Positions 32,733 to 42,188 are shown, counted from the stretch's first letter. The stretch is DNA of 64,000 nucleotides from CAZJHX01 sp964545715 (GCA_964545715.1 CAZJHX010000013.1:49645-113644), one strand, 5' to 3'. Numbers and translations are program-made. Notes: a model not told the origin generated them from the sequence alone.

Positions 32733-33929
32733 ATGGAGCGCAGAACGTTTGTGAAAGGCGGCGTCGCGGCGGCCGCAATGGTCGTAATGCCGGATTTGGC
32801 AAGCGCCAAAAAGGGCGGCGACTCGTTCGACCCCAAGGGCGTGAGCATGTTTCGCGGCAACCCGTCGCACTCCCACTATGGGACCGGACCCTTGCGCGAC
32901 AAGCTGGAGATGGTCTGGCGCTTTCGAACCGAGCGCTTCAAGACGACGCTGCGCGAGAAGCCGTACACATGGACCGGGACCGGCTGGTCCGGCCAGGCGG
33001 TGCAGGTGGGCGACGACGTGATCGTCGGCAGCGTGGACCGCAACCTGTATTGCCTCAACAAGCGCGACGGCAAGGTCAAGTGGAAGCACGTGGCCGCGCG
33101 CATGTTCAAAAGCTCGGCCTGCTACTACGACGGGCACGTCTACATCGGTAACGTGGACAACAAGCTGCGCTGCGTCGACGCCAAAGACGGCAAGCAGAAG
33201 TGGCGCTTCTACTCGCGCGCCGATATGGACAGCTCCCCGGTGGTCGCGGATGGGCGGCTGTACGTTGGCGGCGAGGATCTCAGCATCTACTGCTTCGACC
33301 CCAAAACGGGTGAGAAGCTGTGGCGCTACATCGTTGACGAGAACCGTCCGGAGCCTTTGGGTGGTCGCGGTGTGGAGTCCAGCCCGGCGGTAGCCAACGG
33401 GCGGGTCTACGCGTCGGCGTACGCGGGTTATCTGTACTGCCTGGACGCCAAGACCGGGAAGCGGCACTGGCGCTTTCGGACAGGCGACGACACCGACTCC
33501 AGCCCCGTGCTGGTCAACGATCGGGTCTACACCGGCTGCGAAAACGGCAAGATCTTCTGCGTCAGCCAGGAGACCGGCAAGGAGATCTGGAGCGTGAAGA
33601 CGCGGTCAGGGATCTGGTCGACGCCGGCGGTCGTCGGCAACCGGCTGTACATCGGCGGCAACGACCAGCGCATGCATTGCCTGGACGCGGACACCGGCAA
33701 GGAGATCTGGCAGTTTCGTGCCAAGGCGCCGATCTGGACCTCGCCCGACGTGGTCGACGGCAAGGTCGTCTTTGGCGCATACGACGCGTTTTTGCGGATG
33801 GTCGACGCCAAAACCGGAAAGCTGATCTGGGAACACGAGACCGGCGCGCGGATCGTCTCCAGCACCTGCATCTCAGAGGGGCGTGTTTACGTCGGTAGTC
33901 GCGATGGGTTCTTCTACTGTTTTGCCTAG
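32733..33929 (+). CDS. Tat-exported PQQ-like beta-propeller protein
   Basis: ATG at 32733 with GAGGA upstream gives 398 residues. The N-terminus is a twin-arginine signal (ERRTFVKGGVAAAAM...ASAKK), implying export in folded form. The mature protein is a beta-propeller of PQQ/quinoprotein-like blades: GSVDRNLYCLNKRDGKVKWK, GNVDNKLRCVDAKDGKQKWR, GGEDLSIYCFDPKTGEKLWR, SAYAGYLYCLDAKTGKRHWR, GGNDQRMHCLDADTGKEIWQ. No PQQ-dehydrogenase catalytic residues are apparent, so it is more likely a binding scaffold such as a BamB-like protein. It follows the M1 gene across the palindrome. Confidence 0.9.
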   Translation: MERRTFVKGGVAAAAMVVMPDLASAKKGGDSFDPKGVSMFRGNPSHSHYGTGPLRDKLEMVWRFRTERFKTTLREKPYTWTGTGWSGQAVQVGDDVIVGSVDRNLYCLNKRDGKVKWKHVAARMFKSSACYYDGHVYIGNVDNKLRCVDAKDGKQKWRFYSRADMDSSPVVADGRLYVGGEDLSIYCFDPKTGEKLWRYIVDENRPEPLGGRGVESSPAVANGRVYASAYAGYLYCLDAKTGKRHWRFRTGDDTDSSPVLVNDRVYTGCENGKIFCVSQETGKEIWSVKTRSGIWSTPAVVGNRLYIGGNDQRMHCLDADTGKEIWQFRAKAPIWTSPDVVDGKVVFGAYDAFLRMVDAKTGKLIWEHETGARIVSSTCISEGRVYVGSRDGFFYCFA

Positions 33930-33948
33930 CAGTTTGCCTAGTAGACAA

Positions 33949-34866
33949 CTAGTGCAAATACCGCGGAGGCTCATCATCATCCGGCGGCGGAACCACCCGC
34001 AGATGGCGCTTCTTGGGCTTGCCGAAGCGGCCGTCCACGTATGACTTGATCTTGTTCAGCCGCCAGTAGCCGGTGGTGAGCAGGATGGCTGTGATGATGC
34101 CGCCGAAATGGGCAAAGACGGCGACCTGGCTGCCGCCGATCAGGTTGATGAGGTCCAACCCCACCGCGATGATCAGGAAGTATTTGCCTTTGATCGGGAT
34201 GACCAGGCCATACAAGACGCTCTGGTTGGGGAAGTAGACGGCGAAGGCGGCGATCAGACCCATCGTGCCGGCCGAAGCTCCGACGACGCTGGCGCCGGTG
34301 AGCCGCGGGAACGGGTACCACATCATGGTCGAGAGCAGGCCGCCGCCGATCAGGCACAGGGCCCAGAAGAGGAGGAACCGCTGCGGGCCCCAGCGCGACT
34401 CAAACATGTGGCCGAAGAAGTAGAGGGCGATGAGGTTGCCGCCCAGGTGAAGCGGGGCGCCGAAGCCCAGCGCGCCGAGCAGCATGAAGCCGGCGAACAC
34501 CGCCAGAATGAACAAGAAGAACTCGCGCCGCGCCCACTGGGACCGATACGCAAGCACCAGGCCATAGAACGCGCCCCCGCACACCAGCACCGACACCAGC
34601 GGGGCAGGGCCCAGGTCGTGCAGCCAGCCGTATGTGAACAGGGTCCACAGGCGCCACCCGCCAAACACCGAGTCGTGGCTGAGGCGCAGATTGGTCCAGA
34701 GGGCCGCCCAGGTCGTCTCCGGCAGGAAGGTCTGGCCCAGCACGGTCGCCAGGTAGATGCCCGTCATGACGGTCATGATCTTCTTGACCATCGGGGACAC
34801 CGGCATGACCAGCGAGATCCGCCCGTCGCCGCCCTGTCCTCCGCCACCGCCGTACGTGCCGCTCAT
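33949..34866 (-). CDS. Rhomboid family intramembrane serine protease
   Basis: A 305-residue protein with about six membrane helices. APLHLGGNLIALYFFGHMFE is the conserved HxxxN region on the second helix, GASVVGASAGTMG carries the GxSx catalytic serine and VFAHFGGI the catalytic histidine. It cleaves within membranes. The cytosolic tails are Gly-rich at the N-terminus and basic then acidic at the C-terminus. The ATG at 34866 overlaps the XdhC-like gene's stop by ATGA. It converges with the propeller gene across 19 bases holding two copies of TTTGCCTAG. Confidence 0.9.
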   Translation of the reverse strand: MSGTYGGGGGQGGDGRISLVMPVSPMVKKIMTVMTGIYLATVLGQTFLPETTWAALWTNLRLSHDSVFGGWRLWTLFTYGWLHDLGPAPLVSVLVCGGAFYGLVLAYRSQWARREFFLFILAVFAGFMLLGALGFGAPLHLGGNLIALYFFGHMFESRWGPQRFLLFWALCLIGGGLLSTMMWYPFPRLTGASVVGASAGTMGLIAAFAVYFPNQSVLYGLVIPIKGKYFLIIAVGLDLINLIGGSQVAVFAHFGGIITAILLTTGYWRLNKIKSYVDGRFGKPKKRHLRVVPPPDDDEPPRYLH

Positions 34867-35822
34867 TGACGGCTTACCTGAACTATCTCGGCCACGATTG
34901 CAACCGCGATCTCCTCGGGCGTCAGGCTGCCGATGTCCAGGCCGATGGGCGCGTGAAGACGGTCGATGCGCGCCTGAGGCACGTCTTTGGCGCGCAGCTT
35001 CTGCAGTGATTTATGGACCTTGCTCTTGCTGCCGATCATTCCGAGGTACGCGACGTCGGCGCCGATGACGGCCTCCAGGATCTGCTGATCAAAGTCGTGG
35101 CCGCGCGTGACGATCAGCAGCGCGTCGGTGGCGCGCGCGTCAAAGCCGGCCAGGTAGTCCTCGTATGGGTCCAGCACCCGCTCGGCGACGTCGGGGAAGC
35201 GGTCCGCGTTGTTCCAGTCGGCGCGATCGTCCACCACGACCACGCGCCACCCCAGCATGCCGGCGATCCGCGCCGTGGGCCCGGCGACATGACCCGCGCC
35301 GAACAGCACCATGCGTGCGGCCGGCGCCAGCTGCTCCACGAGCGTCCGGCTGTCCGGTGTCTCGATGACGCCCGCGTGTTTGAAGCGCCGCTTGCCCGGC
35401 AGCGCCTCCACGGGGCCGCCCAGCGTGCGCTGCCCCAGCGTCGCCTCGTCCAGCGAGGTGTGAAGCCAGGTCTGGCGCCCGCCCTCCAGCCGCCGGACCA
35501 CATCGAACAGCCACTGGGCGTCGGTGCTCAGCGGCGTGATCAGCACCTCCATGATGCCGCCGCAGCACATCCCCAGCTCAGCGCCCAGCTCCAGGGTCAG
35601 CAGCTCGCTGTCTCCACCGCCGGCCGCGTGCCTGGCGCGGGCGGTGACCTCGTGCTCGAAGCGCCCGCCCCCGACCGTGCCCTCAATCGCCCCGTCCGCG
35701 CGCACCAACATGCGCGCGCCCACGACCTGGGGGGTGTGCCCGGCCGCGCGGGTGACGACCACCAGGGACGCCGGGATGTGTCGTTGCGCGCTCTGCGCTG
35801 CATGTCGGTAGACGGAATCCAC
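34863..35822 (-). CDS. XdhC/CoxI family molybdenum-enzyme maturation protein
   Basis: A 319-residue protein from GTG 35822. The XdhC_CoxI region is ASLVVVTRAAGHTPQVVGAR, GTVGGGRFEHEV and ELGMCCGGIMEVLI, with the Cys pair used in the family to bind molybdenum cofactor. The C-terminal Rossmann part is MVLFGAGHVAGPTARIAG, VVVVDDRADW and YLGMIGSKSKV. Such proteins insert sulfurated MoCo into xanthine dehydrogenase-type enzymes. No molybdoenzyme genes are seen in the window. It is followed by the rhomboid gene with an ATGA overlap and has a leaderless promoter. Confidence 0.92.
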   Translation of the reverse strand: MDSVYRHAAQSAQRHIPASLVVVTRAAGHTPQVVGARMLVRADGAIEGTVGGGRFEHEVTARARHAAGGGDSELLTLELGAELGMCCGGIMEVLITPLSTDAQWLFDVVRRLEGGRQTWLHTSLDEATLGQRTLGGPVEALPGKRRFKHAGVIETPDSRTLVEQLAPAARMVLFGAGHVAGPTARIAGMLGWRVVVVDDRADWNNADRFPDVAERVLDPYEDYLAGFDARATDALLIVTRGHDFDQQILEAVIGADVAYLGMIGSKSKVHKSLQKLRAKDVPQARIDRLHAPIGLDIGSLTPEEIAVAIVAEIVQVSRQ

Positions 35823-35828
35823 ACCAGA

Positions 35829-35857
35829 ATTAATCCACGTCGCACACCGCGCGTCAA
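35829..35857 (-). promoter_or_regulatory. Promoter of the XdhC-like gene, leaderless
   Basis: Minus strand TTGACG (35857-35852), 17-base spacer, ATTAAT (35834-35829), then six bases to the GTG at 35822. The transcript is predicted to begin on the start codon. Confidence 0.55.
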
Positions 35858-35860
35858 AGC

Positions 35861-35869
35861 TGGCATACT
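35861..35869 (+). promoter_or_regulatory. Extended -10 of the BamA-like operon, leaderless
   Basis: TGGCATACT (TG-n-CATACT) ends six bases before the ATG at 35876, with no Shine-Dalgarno sequence. It overlaps the region of the divergent promoter, so the two promoters may compete. Confidence 0.4.
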
Positions 35870-35875
35870 CCCGCG

Positions 35876-37537
35876 ATGCCTCGACGAGCCGTACTGATCG
35901 GACTGATGCTGCTGATCGCGCCCGCCGCTGCGGCGGACGACTATAACGAGTTGGGAGCGTTTGAGCGCGAGACCGTCGATGCTGTTCTGGCCGACAATGG
36001 GCTGGTCGTCGAGCCCAAACCCGAGGGCAAAACCATCGGCCGGATCCTGGTGGTCAACTCCGAGGTCTTCTCCAAAAAGGACGGCTTTCTCTCCTGGTTC
36101 AACATCTTCCACTGGACGACCAAAAAGCACGTCATCGAGCGCGAGGTTCTGCTGCGTCCGGGCATGAAGTGGGACAAAGAGCTGGCCGACGAGTCGATTA
36201 GACGCATCCGCGACCCGATCCTCTCCAACATCGTGGTGCTGCTGGCGATCAAGACCGCCGACCCCAAAGTCGTCGACTTGCTGGTGGTCACCCGCGACGT
36301 CTGGAGCCTGCGCCTGAACTCGGACTTTCAGATTCAGGACGGCGACCTGACGTTTCTGACGCTGTCGTTGGCCGAGAACAACTTTCTGGGGCTGCGCAAA
36401 AAGACGGCGGTGACGTTCTTGATGGACCAGGGCGCCTTCTCGATCGGGCCGCGGTACACCGACTCCAACATCGCGGGCACGCGGCTGACCCTGTCCACTG
36501 CGGCCAACGCCATCTTCTCCCGCGAGACGGGCGAGTTCGAGGGCTCCGCCAGCTCGACCAGCTTCGCGTACCCGCTGTGGTCGCTGGCGACTCCCTTCGG
36601 CGCCAGCATCTCTGTTGCGCACAACGACTCCGTCCAGCGGGGGTACCGCGGCTCAGCGCAGCAGTACGAGTATCGGTACAGCGCCTTCGACGTGACCGCC
36701 AGCGCGACATACAGCACCGGGACGACATGGAAGAAGCGGTTCAGCTTTGGCTACGAGTACTTTGCCAACGACGCTGAGCTGCACTTTGTCGATCCGGGCT
36801 TCGGCCGCGGCGTGCTTCCCCGGGTGGAGCGGTCCAGTGGGGTGTTCGTCAAATGGCGCTTCTTCACCCCGCGCTACCAGACGTATCGCGACTTTCGCAC
36901 GTTCGACCTGCGGGAGGATTACAGGCTTGGGCCCGAGTTCACGTTTCGCATCGGCCAGGCGCTGCAGAGCCTGGGCTCGACCTCGGACTACACAACCATG
37001 GCGGCGGTGCTGGAGTACACGTTTGACCCCGGATCGCGCAGCTACGTTCAGCTGTACGGCGGCTTCTCGGTGCGGCTGCAGCACGACAACGCCGTCGAGT
37101 CGCGCGTCGAGGCCAAGGTCTACGTGGGTACGCCCACGTTGTGGAACGCCCTTCGGGTGGTCGCGCGGGTCGACATGGACGCGCGCTTCAATGAGACCGC
37201 CAACCGCTTCTTCTCACTTGGCGGGTCCAACGGGCTGCGCGGTCACGACATCGGCGCGCTGACCGGCGAGCGGCGCCTTCGCGCCAATGTGGAGCTGAGA
37301 ACCCGTCCCCTGCGCTGGTACTTCTTTCGCCTCGGCGGCGTGGCGTTCTACGACGCAGGCGGCGCCGCGGACGACTTTGATGATCTGCACATACTTCACG
37401 ACGTCGGCATCGGCCTGCGCATCCTGACGCCCCAGGTGAACCCCTTTGCGTTTCGTATCGACTGGGCGTTCGCGACCGAAGGGGCCACGGCAGGCTGGCC
37501 GGGTCGCTTCAGCGCAGGTTTCTTCCAAGCATTCTGA
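35876..37537 (+). CDS. BamA/Omp85-like outer-membrane beta-barrel protein
   Basis: A 553-residue protein with a signal peptide (LIGLMLLIAPAAA). Residues ~45-150 read as a POTRA-like segment (TIGRILVVNSEVF, VIEREVLLRPGMKWDKELAD, LLVVTRDVWSLRL). The rest is a beta-barrel of alternating strands ending in Phe (FSAGFFQAF). GGSNGLRGHDIGAL near residue 450 resembles the VRGF/Y-containing loop of Omp85 proteins. Only one POTRA is visible, so this is a small Omp85 member and not the essential BamA. It heads an operon and overlaps the next gene by one base (TGATG), suggesting it helps deliver that lipoprotein to the surface. Confidence 0.82.
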   Translation: MPRRAVLIGLMLLIAPAAAADDYNELGAFERETVDAVLADNGLVVEPKPEGKTIGRILVVNSEVFSKKDGFLSWFNIFHWTTKKHVIEREVLLRPGMKWDKELADESIRRIRDPILSNIVVLLAIKTADPKVVDLLVVTRDVWSLRLNSDFQIQDGDLTFLTLSLAENNFLGLRKKTAVTFLMDQGAFSIGPRYTDSNIAGTRLTLSTAANAIFSRETGEFEGSASSTSFAYPLWSLATPFGASISVAHNDSVQRGYRGSAQQYEYRYSAFDVTASATYSTGTTWKKRFSFGYEYFANDAELHFVDPGFGRGVLPRVERSSGVFVKWRFFTPRYQTYRDFRTFDLREDYRLGPEFTFRIGQALQSLGSTSDYTTMAAVLEYTFDPGSRSYVQLYGGFSVRLQHDNAVESRVEAKVYVGTPTLWNALRVVARVDMDARFNETANRFFSLGGSNGLRGHDIGALTGERRLRANVELRTRPLRWYFFRLGGVAFYDAGGAADDFDDLHILHDVGIGLRILTPQVNPFAFRIDWAFATEGATAGWPGRFSAGFFQAF

Positions 37538-40500
37538 TGTACACTGTCTCCCGCGTGGGAAACGCCAGGTACATCATGTCGTTGTCCGTGGTGCTGGTCG
37601 CAGTGTGCGGGTGCACGGAGTTTCGGCCTCGGGCGAGCACGGCCGACACCGGCGTCGAGCAGCCTGAGGACGTGGTGACCGGACCGTGCGTCGGCAAAGT
37701 CTGCGACGACTCGGATCAGTGCACGCAGGACGTCTGCGACGCCGAGACCGGGGAGTGCGTCTACAGCCCGGTGACCGCTGGAAGTACGTGTGACGACGGA
37801 CTCTTCTGCACTCAATCCGAGACCTGTTCGGACGGTGTCTGCGGCGGGGGCGTGGCGCGTGACTGTCCGGGCGGCGCCGGCGGGTGCATCCTGGGCGTCT
37901 GCAACGAGGAGACCCGGGAGTGCGAGACACAGCCCGCTCAGGCCGGCGCTGCATGTGACGACGGCGATCCCTGCAACGTGGGCGAGACCTGCGACGGCGA
38001 GGCATGCATCGGCGGCGGGCCGATGGTCTGTGTCGACCCGGATGACCCCTGCTTGACCGCAAAGTGTGACCCCGAGACCAGCGAGTGTGCGTCCGTTCCG
38101 CTGGCGGACAGCGCCCAGTGCGAGGACGGCGACCCCTGCACCGTGGAGGACCAGTGCACGGGCGGCGTGTGCGGCGGGGTGCCTCGCGACTGCTCGGGGC
38201 AGGACGAGGGCTGCACCGTGGGCGTGTGCGACCCGCTGACCGGCAGCTGTGTGGAGCAGCCCGCCGAGCAGGGCGCATCGTGCGATGACCTGACGGCGTG
38301 CACGGTGGACGACGTGTGTGACGGCAACGTCTGTGCGGGGATACCGACCGACTGTGGCGACCTCGACGGGCCGTGCACCGAGGGCGTTTGCAACGATCAG
38401 ACCGGCGAGTGCGTGACCAAGAACCTGGACGACATCCCCTGCGAGGACGGCAGTCTGTGCACCGGCCCGGACGCGTGTGTGGTCGGGGTGTGCGTGCCCG
38501 GCGCCTCCACGGAGTGTCCGGACGGCGACGATGTCTGCCAGGTCGGCCTATGCGACCCTGAGACCGGCGTGTGCGGTGAGGGTCCCGGCAACGAGGGCGG
38601 CACCTGTGAGGATGAGGACCCGTGCACCACAGAGGATGTGTGCGTGGCGGGCACCTGCGCCGGCACGGCAAAGGACTGCTCGGACGTGGCGGATCTGTGC
38701 CAGAAGGGCGTCTGCCTCAAGGAGTCCGGCGTGTGCGTCGCGCAGCCGGATCCGCTGCAGGACCTGCAGGCCTGCGACGACGGCCAGTTCTGTACGGTCG
38801 ACAAGCAGTGCGTGGAGGGCGTCTGCCTGGGGGACCCGCGTGACTGCTCGGCGCTGGACGAGGAGTGCGTCCAGGGGACATGCGACGACTTCCTGGACGC
38901 GTGCGTGCCGATCGCGATCGCCGACGACGACCCGTGCTCCGACGGGCAGGTCTGCACGCTTGGGGACACCTGCAAGAACGGCGAGTGCGGCGGGGACGAG
39001 GTGTTGGACTGCTCGGGCCTGAACAACCAGTGCCAGAACGGCTTCTGCAGTGAGGCGGATGGCGGGTGCATCGCGGTGTTTGAAGACCCGGGCACCGTGT
39101 GCGACGACAACCTGGCCTGTACCAACACCGACACCTGCACCGACGGTGTGTGCGGTGGTATCCCGGTGGACTGCACCGACCTATCGACCGACTGCCTTGC
39201 CGGCGCGTGCAGCGAGACCGCGTCCGGGTGTGTGACGGTGCCGGTGCTGGACGGCGCGACCTGCAGCGACGGGATCGAGTGCACCGCGGACGACTTTTGC
39301 TCGGCCGGCAAGTGCATACCCGGCGACGCGAGTGAGTGCCCGTGTCTGGGTCCAGCGCGCAGCCTGGCGTTTGGCGGCGGGTGCGTTGAGGTGCCCGGGT
39401 CGCCGTTCCTGCAGGCTGAGACCGGCTTTACGGTGGAGTTCTGGCTGCGTACGGAGTCCAAGGCGCCTGCGATCCTGATGGATCAGCGGATCACGACGGC
39501 CGTAGGCGAGAGCGACTGGCACATCGAATACCAGCTGGCCGGGGGCGACGGGCAGCTTCGGTTCCGGTATGGCAACGTGACGGGCGCGGACTCCCAGATC
39601 GGGATGCCCAGCGTGGAGCTCAACGACGGCGAGTGGCACCACGTGGCTGTGACGCGCGACGACAAGACGCTGCGCTGGTGGGTGGATGGCAACGGACTGC
39701 CCGGCAACGTCACGACCAACATTCAGTCGCTGAGCAATGAATCACCGCTGTGGCTCGGGTGCAGCGCGTTTGGTGGTCAGGCGTGGGATGGGTCCCTGGA
39801 CGACATTCGCATCTCCAGCTTCGCGCGGTACTCCAAGAAGTTTACGCCGCCCGGGCGCCACAGCCGGGACGCCGCGACTGTCGCATTGTGGCACGCGGAC
39901 GACGATCCAGGTGGGGATCTGCTGCTCGACGTGACGGGACAGAGCCATAACGGGACGCTGTCCGGAGCGGTCAGCCTTGAGCAGGATCCGGCGCCCGGGT
40001 TTACCGGTTGCTGCGGGGACACGTTTTTGACGGCCGGCGAAGAGTGCGACGACGGCAACATCGCGCTGGGTGATGGGTGCACGAGCGCCTGCGTGTTGGA
40101 CTCGGGCCCGCCGCAGCAGAGCATGTCTCTGGGTGGCGCCGGCTGTATCCAGACGCCCGGGGACGGCTTGTTGAAGACGGTGGGTGATCTCACAGTGGAG
40201 TTCTGGATCCGTACGCCGGCGCTGGGTCCGGCGCGGGTGTTGGACAAGAGGAAGGGGCAGGCCGGCTGGAGCATCACGTTTGGCGCCGACGGTCGGCTCA
40301 GCTTTGAGGCGGGCGCCAACGATGCGGACAACCCCGAGGTGTTCACACAGCAGGCCCCGATCAACGACGACCAGTGGCACCACGTGGCCTTCATCTACAG
40401 CTCCGTGAAGGTGGTGCGCTGGTACCTTGACGGCGAGCCGGGACCGACGGGCAAGTTGGATGCCGCCGGCCCTCTCGGCAACGACGCCGACCTGTTCGTG

Positions 40501-40743
40501 GGCTGCAGCCAGGGCGCGGGGCAGTTCTTCGTCGGGTACCTGGACGGCCTGAGGATCACCGACAAGCTGTTCTACACCGCGCAGTTCACGCCCGAGCCGA
40601 TCGTGCCGCCGCTGAACAGCAGTCTGCTGCTGTACACCTTTGACCAGCCTATTCTCGACGGCGTGGTGCAGGACCTGTCCAGCGGCGCGCACCCGGGGAC
40701 CGTGACCGGGACCACGTTGATTCAGTCTGCGGTCGTGCCATGA
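37537..40743 (+). CDS. Large Cys-rich repeat and double LamG-like lipoprotein
   Basis: A 1068-residue protein with a lipoprotein-type signal (SLSVVLVAVCGC). Residues ~40-610 are roughly a dozen and a half Cys-rich repeats of the form CDDGDPC...DVCDGG.C...DC...C..GVCD..TG.C, resembling eukaryotic-type EGF/Dickkopf-like modules. A LamG/concanavalin-like jellyroll follows at ~610-800 (TVEFWLRTE ... DGEWHHVAVTRDDK). A DUF4215-type motif (GEECDDGNIALGDGCTSAC) lies at ~825-855. A second LamG domain (TVEFWIRTPA ... DDQWHHVAFIYS) runs to the end. It is likely displayed on the cell surface for adhesion or glycan binding. It overlaps both neighbours. Confidence 0.88.
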   Translation: MYTVSRVGNARYIMSLSVVLVAVCGCTEFRPRASTADTGVEQPEDVVTGPCVGKVCDDSDQCTQDVCDAETGECVYSPVTAGSTCDDGLFCTQSETCSDGVCGGGVARDCPGGAGGCILGVCNEETRECETQPAQAGAACDDGDPCNVGETCDGEACIGGGPMVCVDPDDPCLTAKCDPETSECASVPLADSAQCEDGDPCTVEDQCTGGVCGGVPRDCSGQDEGCTVGVCDPLTGSCVEQPAEQGASCDDLTACTVDDVCDGNVCAGIPTDCGDLDGPCTEGVCNDQTGECVTKNLDDIPCEDGSLCTGPDACVVGVCVPGASTECPDGDDVCQVGLCDPETGVCGEGPGNEGGTCEDEDPCTTEDVCVAGTCAGTAKDCSDVADLCQKGVCLKESGVCVAQPDPLQDLQACDDGQFCTVDKQCVEGVCLGDPRDCSALDEECVQGTCDDFLDACVPIAIADDDPCSDGQVCTLGDTCKNGECGGDEVLDCSGLNNQCQNGFCSEADGGCIAVFEDPGTVCDDNLACTNTDTCTDGVCGGIPVDCTDLSTDCLAGACSETASGCVTVPVLDGATCSDGIECTADDFCSAGKCIPGDASECPCLGPARSLAFGGGCVEVPGSPFLQAETGFTVEFWLRTESKAPAILMDQRITTAVGESDWHIEYQLAGGDGQLRFRYGNVTGADSQIGMPSVELNDGEWHHVAVTRDDKTLRWWVDGNGLPGNVTTNIQSLSNESPLWLGCSAFGGQAWDGSLDDIRISSFARYSKKFTPPGRHSRDAATVALWHADDDPGGDLLLDVTGQSHNGTLSGAVSLEQDPAPGFTGCCGDTFLTAGEECDDGNIALGDGCTSACVLDSGPPQQSMSLGGAGCIQTPGDGLLKTVGDLTVEFWIRTPALGPARVLDKRKGQAGWSITFGADGRLSFEAGANDADNPEVFTQQAPINDDQWHHVAFIYSSVKVVRWYLDGEPGPTGKLDAAGPLGNDADLFVGCSQGAGQFFVGYLDGLRITDKLFYTAQFTPEPIVPPLNSSLLLYTFDQPILDGVVQDLSSGAHPGTVTGTTLIQSAVVP

Positions 40744-42188
40744 CCCTGGCGGAGCTCGCGAGACGCGCGGGCGTGTGGGTGGAGACTGTGCAGCTCTTCA
40801 TTCAGCGCGGGGTGCTGCCGGCCGCGGGGCAGGGCGGCAAGTTCGACCAGCAGCATCTGGATATCGTGCGCTTTGTGGGCCGGATGCAGGCCGAGCACCA
40901 TCTGGCGTTGGACACGATCGCGCCGGTGCTGGTGCAGCAGTGCAGCTTTGACCTGGACCGGGCGGAGGAGGCGCTGTCGGCGCTGGTGGAGCCGGATCCG
41001 ACGCGGGCAGGCCCTGGTCCGACGACCCGCGCGCGACTGCTGGAGGTGACCAGCGCGCCGCCGGATCTGGTCGAGGGGCTGGAGGCGGCGGATCTGCTGC
41101 CCTCGCAGGGGCCGTACGGCGGGCATCACGTGTGGATCGTGGAGGCCGCGCTGGAGCTGCGTGCGGCGGGGCTGGACGACACCCACATTCGGCAGATCGG
41201 GCGGCTTGGGCTGGAGATCGCGACTACAGAGGTGGATGCCGTGGTGTATCAGGTGGGTCGCGGGGCTCGGCCGGCAGAGGCGCTGGCACGCACGCGGGAT
41301 CGTCGCTCTGCGGTCGGACGGCTGGTCAGCGTGGCGCGACACGGGGCGACGCGGCAGCTGATGGCCGAGCTGGCGAAGGCGAGCGATCGCAGCAAGCAGC
41401 TGGCGCTGGAGTCGGTTCACGTCCCGAGCCGCCTGTTTATGGCGCGGTACCGATTGGACGCGGTGCTTCAGGACCTGCAGCAACAGGTGGAGGCGCTGAC
41501 GACCGGGGAGGTGACCTCGCTGGATGCGTCGCCCCTTCGGGAGCACGGGCGGCTGTTGCTGGGCGTGGGCCGGTTTGCTGAGTCGGCGCGGGCGCTGAGG
41601 ACGGCGGTCGGCCATCCGGTGCTGGCCGGGGACGGCGAGACCTGGGCGACGCTGGCGTTGAGCCTGGCGCTGGCGGGGCAGGACGAGGAGGCGCTGGAGG
41701 CGGCTGAAGCGGCGGCTGGTATGGCCCCGAGCAGCCCGCGGGTGCACGTCTATCGGGCGGGGGTGCTGGCCATGCTGGCGGGTCGCGCGGGGGATCTGCT
41801 GCTGGCCACGGCGCGCGTGCACGACGCGTTGAACGCCCTGGAGCAGAGCCGGCAGCACCCCTCTCAGAGCACGGTGGAGGCGATCGAGGTGCGGCTGACG
41901 CGAGGGCGGATCTGCACGCTTATGCCGGCCGCGTTCGGCGTGCAGGCAAAGGGGCTGGCCGACTTGCGCCAGGTGCTGGCGGACACGGAGGACGCCGGGG
42001 ATGAGGCGCTGGGCTTCGATGTGCCGGGCAGCCGTGATCTGGTGCGCTTGAATGCGCTGTTCTATCTGGGCCTGGCGCTGACCGACGCGGGTCGGGCGGC
42101 GGAGGCCGAGCCCCTGTTGCGGGAGGTCATTGCGCTCGATCCGGTCAGCGCGTATGCCACGCGGGCCTACCAGCGGTTGCACGGCTGA
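40740..42188 (+). CDS. Double MerR-type HTH regulator with TPR region
   Basis: A 482-residue protein starting at an ATG that overlaps the lipoprotein stop by ATGA. Residues 1-65 form a MerR-like winged helix (LAELARRAGVWVETVQLFIQ RGVLPAA). A second MerR-like segment follows at ~98-160 (ARLLEVTSAPPDLVEGLEAA, DLLPSQGPYGG, VEAALELRAAGLDDTHIRQI). The rest is helical and TPR-like (LLGVGRFAESARALRTAV, LALAGQDEEALEAAEAAAGM). No membrane segment is seen. Two HTH units in one chain could bind a spaced or asymmetric operator without dimerising. It overlaps the cyclase gene by one base (TGATG). Its targets are unknown. Confidence 0.72.
   Translation: MTLAELARRAGVWVETVQLFIQRGVLPAAGQGGKFDQQHLDIVRFVGRMQAEHHLALDTIAPVLVQQCSFDLDRAEEALSALVEPDPTRAGPGPTTRARLLEVTSAPPDLVEGLEAADLLPSQGPYGGHHVWIVEAALELRAAGLDDTHIRQIGRLGLEIATTEVDAVVYQVGRGARPAEALARTRDRRSAVGRLVSVARHGATRQLMAELAKASDRSKQLALESVHVPSRLFMARYRLDAVLQDLQQQVEALTTGEVTSLDASPLREHGRLLLGVGRFAESARALRTAVGHPVLAGDGETWATLALSLALAGQDEEALEAAEAAAGMAPSSPRVHVYRAGVLAMLAGRAGDLLLATARVHDALNALEQSRQHPSQSTVEAIEVRLTRGRICTLMPAAFGVQAKGLADLRQVLADTEDAGDEALGFDVPGSRDLVRLNALFYLGLALTDAGRAAEAEPLLREVIALDPVSAYATRAYQRLHG

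Noticed and set aside
30811..32802. Long open frame opposite the M1/HEAT gene
   Set aside because: Arg/His/Pro/Gln-rich composition typical of the antisense of a GC-rich gene; no domain motifs.
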